Positions 42,642 to 55,963 of a stretch of 64,000 nt of DNA are shown here, in pieces. Each line of letters opens with the position of its first letter. Position 1 is the stretch's first letter. Origin of the DNA: Puccinellia tenuiflora (taxonomy: Eukaryota > Streptophyta > Magnoliopsida > Poales > Poaceae); assembly GCA_012064385.1 (NCBI GenBank), contig QRDG01000346.1, positions 475,880-539,879 of the forward strand. The letters run 5' to 3'. The notes below the pieces were generated by a model, which ran no database searches, was not told the origin of the DNA, and worked only from the letters and a program-made list of their open reading frames with translations. Made by a program: the position numbers and the translations under genes.

Positions 42642-44403
42642 CACTAGCTACTATATTGGCATGCAGGCACGGCGTGGATCAGCCCCGGAACCCATGGTAC
42701 GACGGGCCGGAGTTCATCACACAGTGCCCCATCATGCCGGGCACCAACTTCACTTACGAGGTCATCCTGTCGGAGGAGGAGGGCACCCTATGGTGGCACG
42801 CGCACAGCGACTTGGACCGTGCCGGCGTCCACGGCGCGCTAGTCGTCCACCCCAAGCGTGGCAAATACTACCCCTTCAAACAGCCGAACAAGGAGATACC
42901 CATTATCCTCGGTACATACATAAATATATATATATATATATGGATGCACTTTCGATGCAAAACCCCATTTACATCTGCAGTTCCCTACACTACACGCCCA
43001 TTAATTCTTTTTGTGAATTCATTGAAAGATTTGTCATATATATATATATATATATGTACGTGCTGCTGCAGGTGAGTGGTGGACCGCCGATTTGAACGAG
43101 ATTTTAGAGGACCACCTCAAGACTGGCGGCGAGATCAACAACTCAAACGCGCACATGATCAACGGCCACCACGGAGGCAACTTCGGACGATGCAAGGACA
43201 AGGCCGTCTTCACGCTGCCCGTGCAGTCCGGCAAGACGTACCTGCTGCGGATCATCAACGCTGAACTCGACAACGACATGTTCTTCGGCGTGGCCGGGCA
43301 CCGCCTCACCGTGGTCGGCACCGACGGACGCTACCTCAAGCAGTTCAGCGTCCAATACATGATGATCTCGCCGGGGCAGACCATGGACGTGCTGCTCGAG
43401 GCCAACCAGCGTCCCGGCCGCTACTTCATGTCGTCGCGGGCGTACGCGTCCAACCAGGGCCTCGGCTTCGACAACACCATCGCCAACGCCATCCTGGAGT
43501 ACAAGGGCGCGCCTCGCCGGATGACGCCGCCGGTGGACGCCAAGCTCCCGGCCAGCAACGCCAGCGACGTCGCAAACGGCTACTCGGCCCAGCTCCGGTC
43601 CCTGGCGAGCAAGGAGCACCCGGTGGCGGTGCCGCGGAAGGCCGACCGCAAGATGCTCATCACCATCGCCGTCAACACGCTCCCCTGCACCATGGGCAAC
43701 GGGACGTGCCACGGGCCAGGCGGCACCCGCCTAGGCGCCAGCCTCAACAACGTGAGCTTCGAGGACCCACGGACCGACATCCTCGACGCCTACTACTACG
43801 AGGAGTTCTTTGGCAAGCAACAGGACGTGTTCGAGACAGACTTCCCCAACAAGCCGCCCTTCCTCTTCAACTTCACCGACAACACCGAGTCCCGGAGGTA
43901 CTGGCCCACGAAAAAAGGCAGCAAGGTGACGGTGGTGCAGTTCGGCGAGGTAGTGGAGGTGGTGTTCCAGGACACGGCCATCCTCGGCGCCGAGAACCAC
44001 CCCATGCACCTGCACGGCTTCGCCTTCTACGTCGTCGGGAGAGGCTTCGGGAACTTCAACCAGACCACTGACCCTCCCAACTACAACCTGAAAGACCCGC
44101 CGTACCAGAACACCGTCACCGTGCCCAAGGCTGGCTGGGCCGCCATGCGCTTCCACGCAACCAATCCTGGTATATTCGCACCTCCTCTCCTGCTGCTGAT
44201 CTTAGCTAGCTTCATTTCTTTTGGTGTGTGAGCAGATCCTTATGTTTTTTGATGACATTAATTGGACGACAGGTGTGTGGTTCATGCACTGCCACTTCGA
44301 CCGGCACACGGTGTTTGGAATGAGCAGCGTGTTCATCGTCAAGGAAGGCAAGGGAAAGAACCAGAAAATGAGGCCTCGCCCTAGCATCATGCCAAAGTGT
44401 TAG
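42157..44403 (+). CDS. Laccase (multicopper oxidase), intact copy B
   Basis: Five exons: 42157-42252, 42355-42506, 42667-42911, 43072-44169, 44273-44403. Total 1722 nt, giving 573 aa, a normal length for plant laccases. Residues 1-24 are a signal peptide (MPATLWLLAALLALAGAAG), so the protein is secreted to the cell wall. The four copper sites are complete: HWHG (82-85), WWHAHS (125-130), HPMHLHGF (474-481) and HCHFDRHTVFGM (536-547), where the Cys binds type 1 copper and Met is the axial position. Several N-glycosylation sites are seen (NMT, NFT, NAS). Laccases oxidise phenols such as monolignols with O2. All phases close. It is the only laccase copy here that can encode a full protein as written. 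Confidence 0.96.
42572..42639. repeat. TA microsatellite in laccase intron 2
   Basis: About 34 TA units. Shorter TA runs lie in intron 3 (near 42926 and 43038). This is the segment missing in the N gap of copy A. Confidence 0.98.
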
Positions 44404-44937
44404 TTGCCTGCCCTCATCGGCTCGGCTCGGCTCAGTTGAGGATCAAGAGAAATATTGTTGTGATCCGTTTATTTCAATTTCCAATTACTATTACGCGCAT
44501 TGTTTTGTTTTCATTAAGCATGCATGGCCGGGCGTGTAGTCCTCCCGAGTATCCTTCTTTTTTTTTTCCTCCATTAATTCGGCTGAAAGAAATCTTTCTT
44601 TTATCATCTCATGTAATCTGTCGTCTCAATTAATGAAATAAAGTGATGTTTTGTTACGTATCTATCAGTAGTACTGTTTTCGGCATGGAGATGGCAAGTC
44701 TATATATATATATGGCAACCATCTTGCGTGAATATGGACACATTGCGAAACATATATAATACCTGTTTTGGCACGAGGTTTTTGGTGAATAGAGAGAACG
44801 AGAGATACCTAAATGGAATCTCAAATCTTATTCATGCTAACGAAAAATGTATGACCTTAGTTACTAATGTTTAAAAAAATGGTGTTGTCTCGATGTCAAT
44901 GTTATTGTTCACTAAGTACTAGTTTTGTAATAAATGA
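44404..44937. other. Laccase 3-prime UTR and spacer, copy B
   Basis: Contains AATGAAATAAAG at about 44632, a plausible polyadenylation signal. The Stowaway site of copy A is unoccupied at about 44700-44713. Confidence 0.5.
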
Positions 44938-45308
44938 CACTAGTGGAAAACGGGGCACTAGTCCCGGTTCCATAGGGTCTCTAGTTCCGGTTGGGCAACC
45001 GGGACTGGCCAATCGGGACTAGAGGCCCCCCTCCTCTAGTCCCGGTTGTCCACGAACCGGGACAAGCGGCCCTCCCACGCGGCCACGGAGGAACCCGCGG
45101 GGCTGGGGACCTTTAGTCACGGTTCCAGCCACGAACCGGGACTACCGTTAGGCCTTTTTTTCTTTTCGATTATTTTTCAGGTTTTAGAGTTTAGGGTTTA
45201 GGAGGGGTTTAGGGGTATCGGATAGTTTTTATCGTACGGGGATCACGTCGATGCGCCAAAAACGCATTTTGGTATATATATACACTACATGAAGATCACG
45301 TTGATGCA
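44938..45308 (-). mobile_element. Outer CACTA end, copy B, first part
   Basis: Matches 18456-18828. The element continues at 51442 after the Helitron. Confidence 0.8.
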
Positions 45309-45744
45309 TATTACTCTTATAAAGGACACTACCCTACCCGCATGCTGACCCGGTTTGCCCCTCCGACTCCACTCTGGTCCGTTAGATTAGCTGACAAGCG
45401 TGAAACAGTCGTTTCTTTCCCATCCGCTTCTCACCACAGCCGTCGGATGCGTAACTTTTTTTTTCACTTTGGGTCTGGCGAGGCGAGTCGATGACAGGTG
45501 GGGCTCGATGCGCACATGGTCCACACATCAGCGGGTGAAAGCACCTCGTCGGCGTCTCTCTTCCTTTTGCCCGCGCCCGTAGCCACACAAAAACCGTGCC
45601 CGGGGTGAAACCCTAACCCAATCGCGTCTCTCCCCCAGCCCCCACTGTCCTCCCTCCCAGGCTCCCAGCCGCCTCTTCCCTCTGGCTCCCGCCCCCGCCC
45701 CGCTCCGCGCCCTCACCTTCCGCTCCGCCCCGGAGGAGCTCGCG

Positions 45745-45960
45745 GCGCATCGACGAGCTCGACTCCCTGCACGGCGACCGGCCGGACGGCCACGGTGGCA
45801 GGTCGGCGGTGGCGCTGCAGGAGCGCGTCCTGGAGGAGGGCGGTGGCGTGCCGCGCATCGACGAGCTAGATCCTTGCGTGGCGACCAGACGACCACGGTG
45901 GCGGGTCGGCGGAGGGGCTGCAGAAGCGCGTCCTGGAGGAAGGGCGGTCGCGCGGAGGAC
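45745..45960. repeat. Tandem repeat of about 108 bp in the Helitron
   Basis: GCGCATCGACGAGCT starts at 45745 and again at 45853; both are followed by CGACC, CCACGGTGGC and AGCGCGTCCTGGAGGA. The second copy is diverged. Confidence 0.8.
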
Positions 45961-48900
45961 GACGAGCTAGGGTTACAGCAGCCAGACTCGCGCGCCCGCC
46001 CGTCGCTCGACCCTTGTTGATGGCCTCTCGTTTCCGCGAGCTTGGTCGGCGGCTCGACGCCAAGGTGAGCATCTCCCAATCGTCTCGCGTCCTCCGTAAG
46101 CGATGCTGGTCGACGGCGCGTGGTGCAGCAGCCTTCACCGGCAGCTTGAGTGCACCAGCCTTCACCGGCAGCTTGAGTGGTGCAGGGCATGGCCTCGGCT
46201 TGGGAAGCGGCGCTGGAGTGGTTGGTAGGCGCACGCCCGTATGCGGTGGCGAAGGCGCACGGCTGGTAGCGAAGAAGGTAAGGTGATTTTCTCCCCATCT
46301 TTCTTCCCCTCTTCTTGTGGTCTTTCTCTGTTGCGAGATGCAAAGGTGGAAGTCCATGGCCGGCGCATGAGAGCCTCCCCGTTGCCCTCCCTGGCCCATT
46401 CCGCCTCCTCCTTCTCCTGCCCTCCACTCAGCCATGGAAGGAGATTGGATGCCCCCCGTCCCCCGCGGCATCCCCTCCTCTGCTTCCATGGCGTCCAAGA
46501 GGACGACCAGGCCCGCCGTGCTCCCCTGTTCAACCTCTCCCTCCTCTCTGCACCCACTCCTCCTCCCCATCCCATGGGATTGGTACCGGCGGCAAGAAAA
46601 GCCCAGGGATGTCTGCTCCGGCCGATCCATAGAAGAAGGGGATTTGTATCAGTCACAAGTGCCTGGTCAACAGGTAAATGATTTCTTCTCACTTCTTTCT
46701 CCATCTCTGGCCGAGCAAGCTGACCTATTGTAGAGTATCTCGGTCTGATCTGCTTTCCTTTTCTTTTTCTTCATGGCATGTTTATCTATGGTGAGAACAC
46801 TGAGGAGATGACCAAAGTGGAGGCCTAGACCTTGCCCCAAATGCAGGGGCATCTGCAGCTGCAGCTTCTGCAGGTTAGCCAAGCAAAGGTGATGCACAAT
46901 TATTATGGAGCTTTTGTATATTTCTTAGCTGTTTTTTGTTGGCAGAATAAAGAAACGGGAGACGCTGCTGGGAATAATGTCTATGAATTGCTAATCAAGG
47001 GCTCAGACATGGTGGGTGCTGCACAGAAGGTAAATGTTTTGCTTGTCAATTCTTTCCTAAATCATTAGGGAGGCAACTTACTTGGCAACTCTCTGTCATA
47101 TAATGTGATTTATCGTTGGTCTGTTTTGCTGGCCCCTTTGTTAGGGACACAAGGAGGGCAACCCAAAGAGGGCCCTAGGGACAGATGATGCTACATTGCT
47201 ACTGATGGATTGTTGGTTGAAGGGATTGAGAATACAGGGACTGGTCTAAATGCATTTCCCTCTATTTTTAACAAGAGGATGAAGAAGGGCAACTGCAGAC
47301 CTGCAGGGTAAATAACATGACTGCTAATGGGAATTCATTAACAATTTGCGATCCTTTTACTTCAGTATGTTGTAATGTGCCAAATCTACAATTTTTTGCT
47401 ATGTGAAGAGAGGATAGAATTCAAAAGGTTGAACTTCTGAAATACACTATGAGTCTTTTGGGGTACGCTGCATTTCTAGAAGATGTTTCTTTGATATATT
47501 CTCCCATGTTTAGATTTTTTTAATTGAATAAAATTGTTAATGACCTGTGTATTTTGACTTCCTTTTCTTTTCTGTGATTTATTATTAGTACTCGATGTGT
47601 CATATCTTACTGCAATTCATTGTCCTGTAGTTGTATTTCTTTGCATTCCATTTTAATGTTTTATTTTCCCTCTACTTGGAGCTTACATATTGATTCTGTG
47701 AATATTAGTAGCAAATGCGATCAGATTACATAAAATTATCTTGACAATATACCTCAGTTCCTATGTCCTAACTATTTCTTTCCTACGAATTGTAGAAGAT
47801 TGCTGCAGATTGGTTGTGAAAGCCAAGCTGCTTGGTCTTCTTCTCAGACATGCACAGGCTAGGTAGCTCTCGTCGAGGGTCAGTGACTCCATCCCAACGA
47901 TATGATTCTGCTACAATGAGTCCTCTTTGGATTGGGACTGTTTGATGTAATTGTACCATGATTGTATGCTCCATATGTTTCAGAGTGCAGTTTGTGTTTG
48001 TATAATAGCATTAAGGGGGATACAAGCCATATACCTCACACTTCAGGTTATCTTCATCTTCACCTCTGCCTAATTTTCTTTCAATTATGCTTTCAAGTGT
48101 CACCGGAAATCTGAGGCATACTATTTATCCTGTCAATGCACAAAGGCTTGTTTAGAAGACGAGAATTCCCTCTATCACTAATTATTTTACCACTTTCCCT
48201 CGGTCTTTGCACATTCTGTTTGGTTTCCTTGGTACTTACTGTTTGGTACTGAATCTGCTGCAACCTTTGTGTGTACTGATGTTGTCCTCCTGTTGAAATG
48301 ATTCCCCCCCCCCCCCCCCGCCCCCCCATATCAAACAAGGTAGTAATGGGTTTGTTGATTGGCTGAGGCCTGAGGATAGTTAGTGGTAGTAAGAACCTAA
48401 AGCAGCCTACATATCTATTTATTTTGAAACAGATGGCAGTTCAAAACCTTCAGCTCGCAGACTTCTGCGTATATATTTCTAATGATGGTTATGGGGTAAC
48501 AAACTGCACCGTGTAGCTTGCTGTTTCAATCATAATGTAGTAGCTGGATTTTGTTGAAAGGGTAGGGATGATTGGAGAGTGCAGAAGAAGGTGGCTTGGC
48601 TGCAGCTTTCTTCTCCGCATCGGGCAAGCCCGGCTGCAGCTCCCTTCCCCTCGTGCTGTTGCTGCTCAAAACTGCATTTGATCTGCATATATATTTAGAT
48701 GTGTATTACCTGTGTTTTTATTTTTCTGGTCATATACTCCATATATACACATATTTGGAGTTCTGAATTGATTTGCCCTTAAAACTGCTGATGTTGATGA
48801 TGATCTGCTGCTGTCTTTTGCAGCTTTGACATGAATTTTAGCAGGAGAAGATTAACAGAAAACTAAAATGTTTATTTATCTTGGTTATAAAGCCGTTGTC

Positions 48901-51412
48901 TTAGGGACGCTTGGGTGGTAACCGGTGAGGTGCCCGGCGGCGCCTTTTGAATTTGTAATCGTTAATTATGATAATCTCCCTTTTTCTATTTTCAAGGTGG
49001 CGATCTTGAGAATAGCTGCTAATGTGGACATTCTCAATACTTAAATTACAGTCTGCCCATTTGAGCTATTGCAGTGACCTGGCTGATGATTCTGTTTTCT
49101 TTTAGGTTACAAATTTCTATTTCAGCAAGCACGAAAAGGATGAGTTCATCAGCCTCATGGGTGCTGCCTCTGGTAAATCACATGTTGATTTTGTTGTAAT
49201 ATCTTGATTTAGGCATTTAAATTTGGTTGATTTCCTACTGGATACAGAATATTGACTTCCTTTATTCCAACGCTTGCTTTTGATCACAAGAAACTTATAT
49301 CGAGTAGATAACGTAATGTATTGCATTTGTTTTGTACAAAATTTATTGCAAATATTTATTAACTTTTCTTATGTCTTACAGCTAGGCTATAGATTCTCTT
49401 ATTATTGGACCGTTTTGATCTGCATATCAACTTCAGCAGTGATAAGATCCATCTGAGTGACTTTATTGTATTGCATTATGCATTCCTTACTTCCACTGAA
49501 GATTTGTAGCTTTGCTTGGTCTGTAGAATGTGTTTGGTTCAGTGTACTTCATTTTATTATCAGACTATCGACACCTACGTGGGTATACTACATATTTTCC
49601 TTCCATGTGCACTTCATGTTGTGAGTTTGGATGCAGTTGAGTAAATATGCACCTTTACTGTTCTTCCTTGCACTGTTGTAGTCAGAACTATTTGTGCATT
49701 TGTAGTCACTGCTATGTTGGGCCACATTCTGTATGTGTAATCTCTTATGTTGCTTGATAAAAAATAATGTATACTAGGAACCTGTGTCTTGTTTATTTGT
49801 TCAAACATGGAAATAAAAGGCAATAATATTAATTGTCTGCCCTATTTATAAGACTCTCCATTATTATAGAAATAATATACCAACAAGTAATTCTTGACAA
49901 CCTATTGAATACATGCTTATATATTTAGTTGTGTCATTGGTGTCGTGTCCTGGGAATTAAATTAGTCCTCGGCCAAGGTAATTTACCTCTGTTATCGTGG
50001 ATGTGGATGCTTTCATAGACTATTGATGCTTGGAATTGCTAGAAGATATTGACATGAGATCAGATACTATCTCCTCATATTGGTATGCTCTAACCTTCAT
50101 CCTCTGTTCCCATATATTCTTAGTGTGTTGATCTGTTTCTCGGTTAGTTTTTTATCTGCTAATGGCGACAGTTGCTGCTGCACTACAAGTAGAAACATGT
50201 TGTGTTTTGGTACAACTTAATCTTTTGTGTATCTTTGATACAATTTATTTGTGCTAGACAATGACAATTTCTTTGATATTCAAGCACCATCTCTCAAAGG
50301 TATCAAGAGGTGCGTCGAGATCAAGCAAAGCTGCGCTGGGAGCAGCGGTGCATGGTGCCCCACGCTCGCTCTCGGGAGCGCTGCACCTTCATGTTTCTGC
50401 GTGTGGAAGACTGGCATCCCTCTTTTCCCATTATTGTTTTCCCACTAGAGCTTAATGGTTTATTCTAGGGTAAATTGCCTCCCTCTATATTGTTCTAGAC
50501 TCTTCTGAGATGATTGTTTGACATGAGTATATGGTTCTAAACTTAAGAGGTAACTGACATGTATGGCTTAGGTGTGTGTGTACCTATCATCCTCAAGCCT
50601 GAATTTTTAATTTTATTTTGGTAACTATGTCTGGGAGATCAAATGGTATTGCCTTTGTTAGTCATGGAAATCTCAAAGCCGGACAATTTGGTTAGAATAC
50701 GGTCTCGCCTTCGGCATTTGCGCCATTGGTGCAAGCAATCCATCAAAGTCCACTGCATTATGAAGACCTCTGTTTAAGATTATATATTAGAACTACCCAC
50801 ACCCACCTCTGTAATCTGTAGCATCATATTGCCTTGCTGTATCATCAATTGTACTCTCTGGCTACTTCCTTACCATCTTATTAGTGCGGACCAATGTAAG
50901 ACCATACTGCTATAACTCCACTACTAATTGAACCTTTGTGCCCCGAACCTATGTGCCTCAATGTTCTGAATTTTGCAATGCTGATTGAAAACATGTTGAC
51001 AACATTCATATATTTTGCATGAAATTATCCGATTCTGTCACAATATAGCCTTACTATCAAGTTATGAAGTCTTCCTGGTTGACAAAACTTTACAAATATT
51101 TGCTGATCCTCCCACCAACAAACAAGTGTGAAAGTAAAATTGCTTCTTATGCAAACTAACTAATACCATTAGTAGTTAACTACCCGAAACCAAATTAATT
51201 TAGTCAAATTATAATGACATCTCCGAAAATGCCTTAATTCCATCAAATAGTAGATACCGAAGCTAAGCGATTGTACAGCCACAACAAAAATATTTCTTTC
51301 CGCCCTAACCGAAACTGCCTTACTTTCATAGAAAATTGGTTGGCGAACCTAAGCAGCCATGTGGCCACAATGTACTACTGCTTCTGTTAGTTGCAGGTCT
51401 TTGCTTCTGGCA

Positions 51413-51430
51413 GTTGCGCAGTCGCGCAAC
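51413..51430 (+). terminator. Helitron 3-prime terminal hairpin
   Basis: 7 bp GC-rich stem, 4 nt loop, 7 nt before the CTAG end. Confidence 0.9.
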
Positions 51431-51441
51431 GGGTCATCTAG

Positions 51442-51674
51442 TATATATAACACATACAATTACATAAGATCATGTTGATGCATATATATACACATACAGT
51501 ATAAGTAGTACATGAAGATCACGTTTTTGTATAAAGTACTTAATAGGGATTGGGATCATAGTAGTACTCTCCGAATCTAGGTATGACATCTGTAAGGAAA
51601 AATCCTGAATTTCTCCGCAATTGCTTTGAAGCGGTCCTGTATTGGGAGCTCGTTCCGCTTTCTTGCCAACTTTA
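51442..51674 (-). mobile_element. Outer CACTA end, copy B, second part
   Basis: Matches 18829-19059, with the CACTA ORF tail on the minus strand. Interrupted at 51675 by the nested CACTA. Confidence 0.75.
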
Positions 51675-52924
51675 CACTAGTAGAAAAACCATCTTTGGTC
51701 TAGGGCCGCCCCAGCCATTGGTCCCGGTTCAGAGAAAAACCGGGACCAGTTCCTGGCACTGGTCCCGGTTCGAGCTGCCAAGGGCCCGTGGACCATTGGT
51801 CCCGGTTCGGTTGGGAGCATTGGTCCCGGTTCTAGACACGAACCGGGACCAAAGCTCCAGAGCCGGACACGTGACGTACCGCGGAGCTTTGGTCCCGGTT
51901 CGTGCCAAGAACCGGGACCAATACCCCTCCCCTGCCTATAAAATAACCCACCCCCCCCCCCTCTCTCCTCTGTTTTGTTTTTCTTGGATTGGTGGGAAGT
52001 GGATGCTAGTTTTTTTTTCCTTTGCCACGCACAAGATGTGTTCGACGAAATGCCCGACCCACACTTAAGTTCACACAAAATGATATCCTCGGCCGAGGTT
52101 AGCAACTTTATCCTTTTCATCTGTAATTGATACAGAAATATTGCATGTGTCGATGTACGGTGGTCATTTTCACTATTCAACTTTATCCTTTTCACTATTC
52201 AGGATGTTATTGTAATGGTATTTGATAAACTTAATTATATGATGCAGATGGATGCATGGATGCGATGGACGTATGGCGAACGACGCAGTTCCGAATTTAT
52301 TGCAGGCCTGCATAAATTTATCGATGTGGCTGAGGCAAACAAAGTGGATAATTTTATGCCTTGTCCATGTGTTGACTGTCGGAACGTCAGGGAGTACTCT
52401 AACTCGAAAACCATTCAAGACCATGTGCTTCGGAGAGGTTTCATGCCCAGCTATAATTGTTGGACCAAGCACGGAGAAAGAGGGGTTAGGATGGAAGACA
52501 ATGAAGAAGAGGAGGATGATGACAACTATCCTATGTTCCCTGAAGAATACGGTGATACTGTAATGGAAGACGTTGAAGAAGAAGGAGGTGAACATCGGGC
52601 ATCAGATGAGCCCGCTGATGGTCTTGGTGGGGTCATTTCTGATGCAAAGCGAGAATGCGATACAGAAAAGGAGAAGCTAAAGTTGGAGGCCATGCTTGAG
52701 GATCACAAAAAGTTGCTGTACCCACCTGCGAAGATGGCAGCACAAAGCTCGGTACCACACTAGAACTGCTGAAATGGAAGGCTGAGACTGGTTGTTCTGA
52801 CAAGGGATTTGAGAAGTTACTGAAAATAATGAAGCCGAAGCTTCCAAAGGATAACGAATTGCCCGAGAATACATACGAAGCAAAGAAGGCTATCTGCCCT
52901 CTAGGATTAGATGTGCAGAAGATG
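51675..52924 (+). mobile_element. Nested CACTA element, left part, copy B
   Basis: Matches 19060-20308: CACTAGTAGAAAAACC terminus, TCCCGGTT subterminal repeats, TATA-like box and transposase exon. Confidence 0.8.
52248..52924 (+). pseudogene. CACTA TNP2-type transposase N-terminal fragment, copy B
   Basis: Same as 19633-20308 with the same frame break near 52752 (stop directly after SSVPH here). The downstream TNP2 start is intact at LLKIMKPKLPKDNELPENTY because one A lost in copy A is kept. Confidence 0.8.
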
Positions 52925-54022
52925 TGAGCCGTTGGATCAGCGGTGTGTGTTTCTTTTGAGGAGTGAGCTGTTGGAGCAGAAGAAAGAGTGAAGCGGAGCC
53001 GGCACGCTACGCAAGTGGGCGCTCTCCTGCGCGCTGCTGCATGGCTGAGGACGACGGCGACCAGCTGCAGGCACTCACGAGCAAATAGATAGAAAAAATA
53101 AGAGAGAAAAAATAAACAGAAAACATAAGAAAGAAAAAATAAACAGAAAACATAAGAAAGAAAAAATAAGAGAGAAAGAAAACAAATGCCTATTACTACC
53201 GGTTGTAATATATAGGGTCATGTGGCTGATCCAACACTGGTTTTGCCCATCCGGAAGCTTGTGCATCCGTCTCGCGTCGTCGGGAGCAGCAAATCGACCT
53301 TTGATCCAAGCAGCCGCAAGACTTCTCTGATGATCTAACGACCGTCCCAAAAAGTGTTGGGAATGTTGTAGATCATCAGAGAGCCTTGCAGATGCTTGGA
53401 TCCGACCGAGGGGCATGGCTACCACTTCCACCACCACCACTCCCACCTCCTCGGCAATTCATCATTGTGGCACCCTAATCCAGTGGTTGGATTCAACCTA
53501 CCCGAGGGCTTGTGTTTCCAACATCATCGTTGTGTTGTCCTTATTCACCGACCTACAGGAGGTGGCTCCAATGGTTGGCCGATGAACAAGGACAAACACA
53601 ATAATGCCAGGGAACATGCCAGCGGGTAGGCTAAATCCAACCATTGGGTTCGGTGGCAAAGGTAGACGCTCGTTGTGTGTCGTTCGCTGCAGGGACGTCG
53701 CTATTTATAGGCGATTAGAAGGTGTACCTGTGGATGAGGTGGGAGTGTAGATCCAACAGCTCACAAGCCCTCAAAAGAAACACACCCCTGATCCAACGGC
53801 TCACAAGCGCTCTAAAGAAACACACGATCCATGTGCTTCCGATCAAATGGCTCACAAGAGCTCGAACGAAACACAACTCTGATCCAACGGCTCACAAGCG
53901 CTCGAAGGAAACACACGATCCGTGTGCACACAATCCAACAGCTCACAAGCACTCGAAAGAAACACAACTCTGATCCAACGGCTCACAAGCGCTCGAAGGA
54001 AACACACGATCAGTGTGCTTCT
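52924..54022. mobile_element. Unclassified element with inverted ends, copy B
   Basis: Matches 20308-21405, including the right-end 91 bp repeat (from 53750). Same insertion point in the CACTA transposase. Confidence 0.5.
53750..54022. repeat. 91 bp higher-order repeat, copy B
   Basis: Three units, as in copy A. Confidence 0.85.
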
Positions 54023-54044
54023 TCCACCACTTCCCGCCTTCGTC

Positions 54045-54180
54045 TGCCGTGCATCGCTTCTTTGCCATGCGCCGATGCACGGCAAAGAAAACTTTGCCGT
54101 CCGGCAAAGAGACGACGCACGGCAAAGATAGCGGCACATGGCAAAGATAGTGGACGACGCACGGCAAAGAAGCAGGGACG
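54045..54180. repeat. TTTGCCGTGC subterminal repeats, copy B, first block
   Basis: Matches 21412-21562. Confidence 0.7.
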
Positions 54181-54183
54181 GCA

Positions 54184-55664
54184 GTCTGTGGGCCCCGGCG
54201 GTCTACCCCCCTAGATTTCTCCGCACGAGGTTCCACCAACATACTTTTTCATAGTTTTAGGTTTATTTAGGCATTAGACAAATGGAAAACCAGGTTTGGT
54301 ACCCTTTGGCACATTCTAGCCTCCGGTATAGCCGCAGCGGGACACTTCAGCCCACACGTCCAGGAATCTTCTAAGTATTATCGGCCGAAAGTGAGGAAGG
54401 TCACACCGGGGAGCTATGCCTTATACCATTTGGTGGATCACACCTTCCAACACACTACCACACATATCCTAGGCCCACGTGCAAGTTTTGGTGGGATTCC
54501 GGTGCTCCGGAGCTCATTCCCCCCGGAAACGGCGGTCTGTGGGCCCCCGGCGGTCTACCCCCCCTAGATTTCTCCGCGCGAGGTTCCACCAACATACTTT
54601 TTCATAGGTTTAGGTTTGTTTAGGCATTAGACAAATGTAAAACCAGGTTTGGTACCCTTTGGCACATTCTAGCCTCCGGTATAGCCGCAGCGGGACACTT
54701 CAGCCCACACGTCCAGGAATCTTCTAAGTGTTATCGGCCGAAAGTGAGGAAGGTCACACCGGGGAGCTATGCCTTGCACCATTTGGTGGATCACACCTTC
54801 CAACACACTACCACACATATCCTAGGCCCACGTGCAAGTTTTGGTGGGATTCCGGAGCTCATTCCCCCTGGAAACGGCGGTCTGTGGGCCCCGGCGGTCT
54901 ACCCCCCTAGATTTCTCCGCGCGAGGTTCCACCAACATACTTTTTCATAGGTTTAGGTTTGTTTAGGCATTAGACAAATGGAAAACTAGGTTTGGTACCC
55001 TTTGGCACATTCTAGCCTCCGGTATAGCCGCAGCGGGACCCTTCAGCCCACACGTCCAGGAATCTTCTAAGTGTTATCGGCCGAAAGTGAGGAAGGTCAC
55101 ACCGGGGAGCTATGCCTTGCACCATTTGGTGGATCACACCTTCCAACACACTACCACACATATCCTAGGCCCACGTGCAAGTTTTGGTGGGATTCCGGTG
55201 CTCCGGAGCTCATTCCCCCCGGAAACGGCGGTCTGTGGGCCCCCGGCGGTCTACCCCCCTAGATTTCTCCGCGCGAGGTTCCACCAACATACTTTTTCAT
55301 AGGTTTAGGTTTGTTTAGGCATTGGAAAAATGGAAAACCAGGTTTGGTACCCTTTGGCACATTCTAGCCTCCGGTATAGCCGTAGCGGGACCCTTCAGCC
55401 CACACGTCCAGGAATCTTCTAAGTGTTATCGGCCGAAAGTGAGGAAGGTCACACCGGGGAGCTATGCCTTGCACCATTTGGTGGATCACACCTTCCAACA
55501 CACTACCACACATATCCTAGGCCCACGTGCAAGTTTTGGTGGGATTCCGGTGCTCCGGAGCTCATTCCCCCCGGAAACGGCGGTCTGTGGGCCCCCGGCG
55601 GTCTACCCCCTAGATTTCTCCATGCGAGGTTCCACCAACATACTTTTTCATAGGTTTAGGTTTG
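54184..55664. repeat. Tandem array of about 351 bp units, copy B
   Basis: Units start at 54184, 54535, 54880, 55231 and 55583. The number and order of units, including the short second unit, match copy A. Confidence 0.95.
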
Positions 55665-55940
55665 AGAAATCATAATAATCATTGGATGTCGGAGGAAGTT
55701 GTAAATGATGATGACCTAAGAGTGCGGGAATTGTGGCTTGAGTATGGTGACGACATGTGTAACGCAGTGAAGACCGCTCTAAGCGAAGTAAATGATCAGT
55801 ACAATCCGACCGGAAGGTACGTGGTGTCGGAGCTGTGGAATTTCCAGATAGGTCGGAAGGCAATGATGAAAGAGGTGTTGCGGTACATCTTCGAGCAGAT
55901 GGACAAACCGGGAAAGCGCAGGAAGGGGTCGATGAGCTAA
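55662..55940 (+). pseudogene. XH-domain fragment (FDM/IDN2 type), copy B
   Basis: Same as 23044-23322. The only residue difference seen is near the end (KRRKG for KHGKG). Confidence 0.75.
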
Positions 55941-55963
55941 ATGTTGACCTAGCTAAAGTGAAG

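Larger units (their letters stand above)
45309..51441 (+). mobile_element. Non-autonomous Helitron, private to copy B
   Basis: A 6133 bp insertion between A and T in the outer CACTA, with no target duplication. The 3-prime end is CTAG (51438-51441), preceded by a perfect hairpin GTTGCGC-AGTC-GCGCAAC at 51413-51430, the classic Helitron terminus. The 5-prime end reads TATTACTCTTATAAAGG; canonical ends start TC, so this end is slightly changed. No Rep/helicase ORF is present. The interior looks like captured gene pieces: a GC-rich exon-like part (45600-46680) followed by AT-rich introns with short coding-like islands (46975-47030, 49107-49170, 50250-50450), none identified. Confidence 0.85.

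Noticed and set aside
45528..46427. A 299-aa minus-strand frame in the Helitron
   Set aside because: High GC content keeps several frames open on both strands; no domain or splice pattern supports it.
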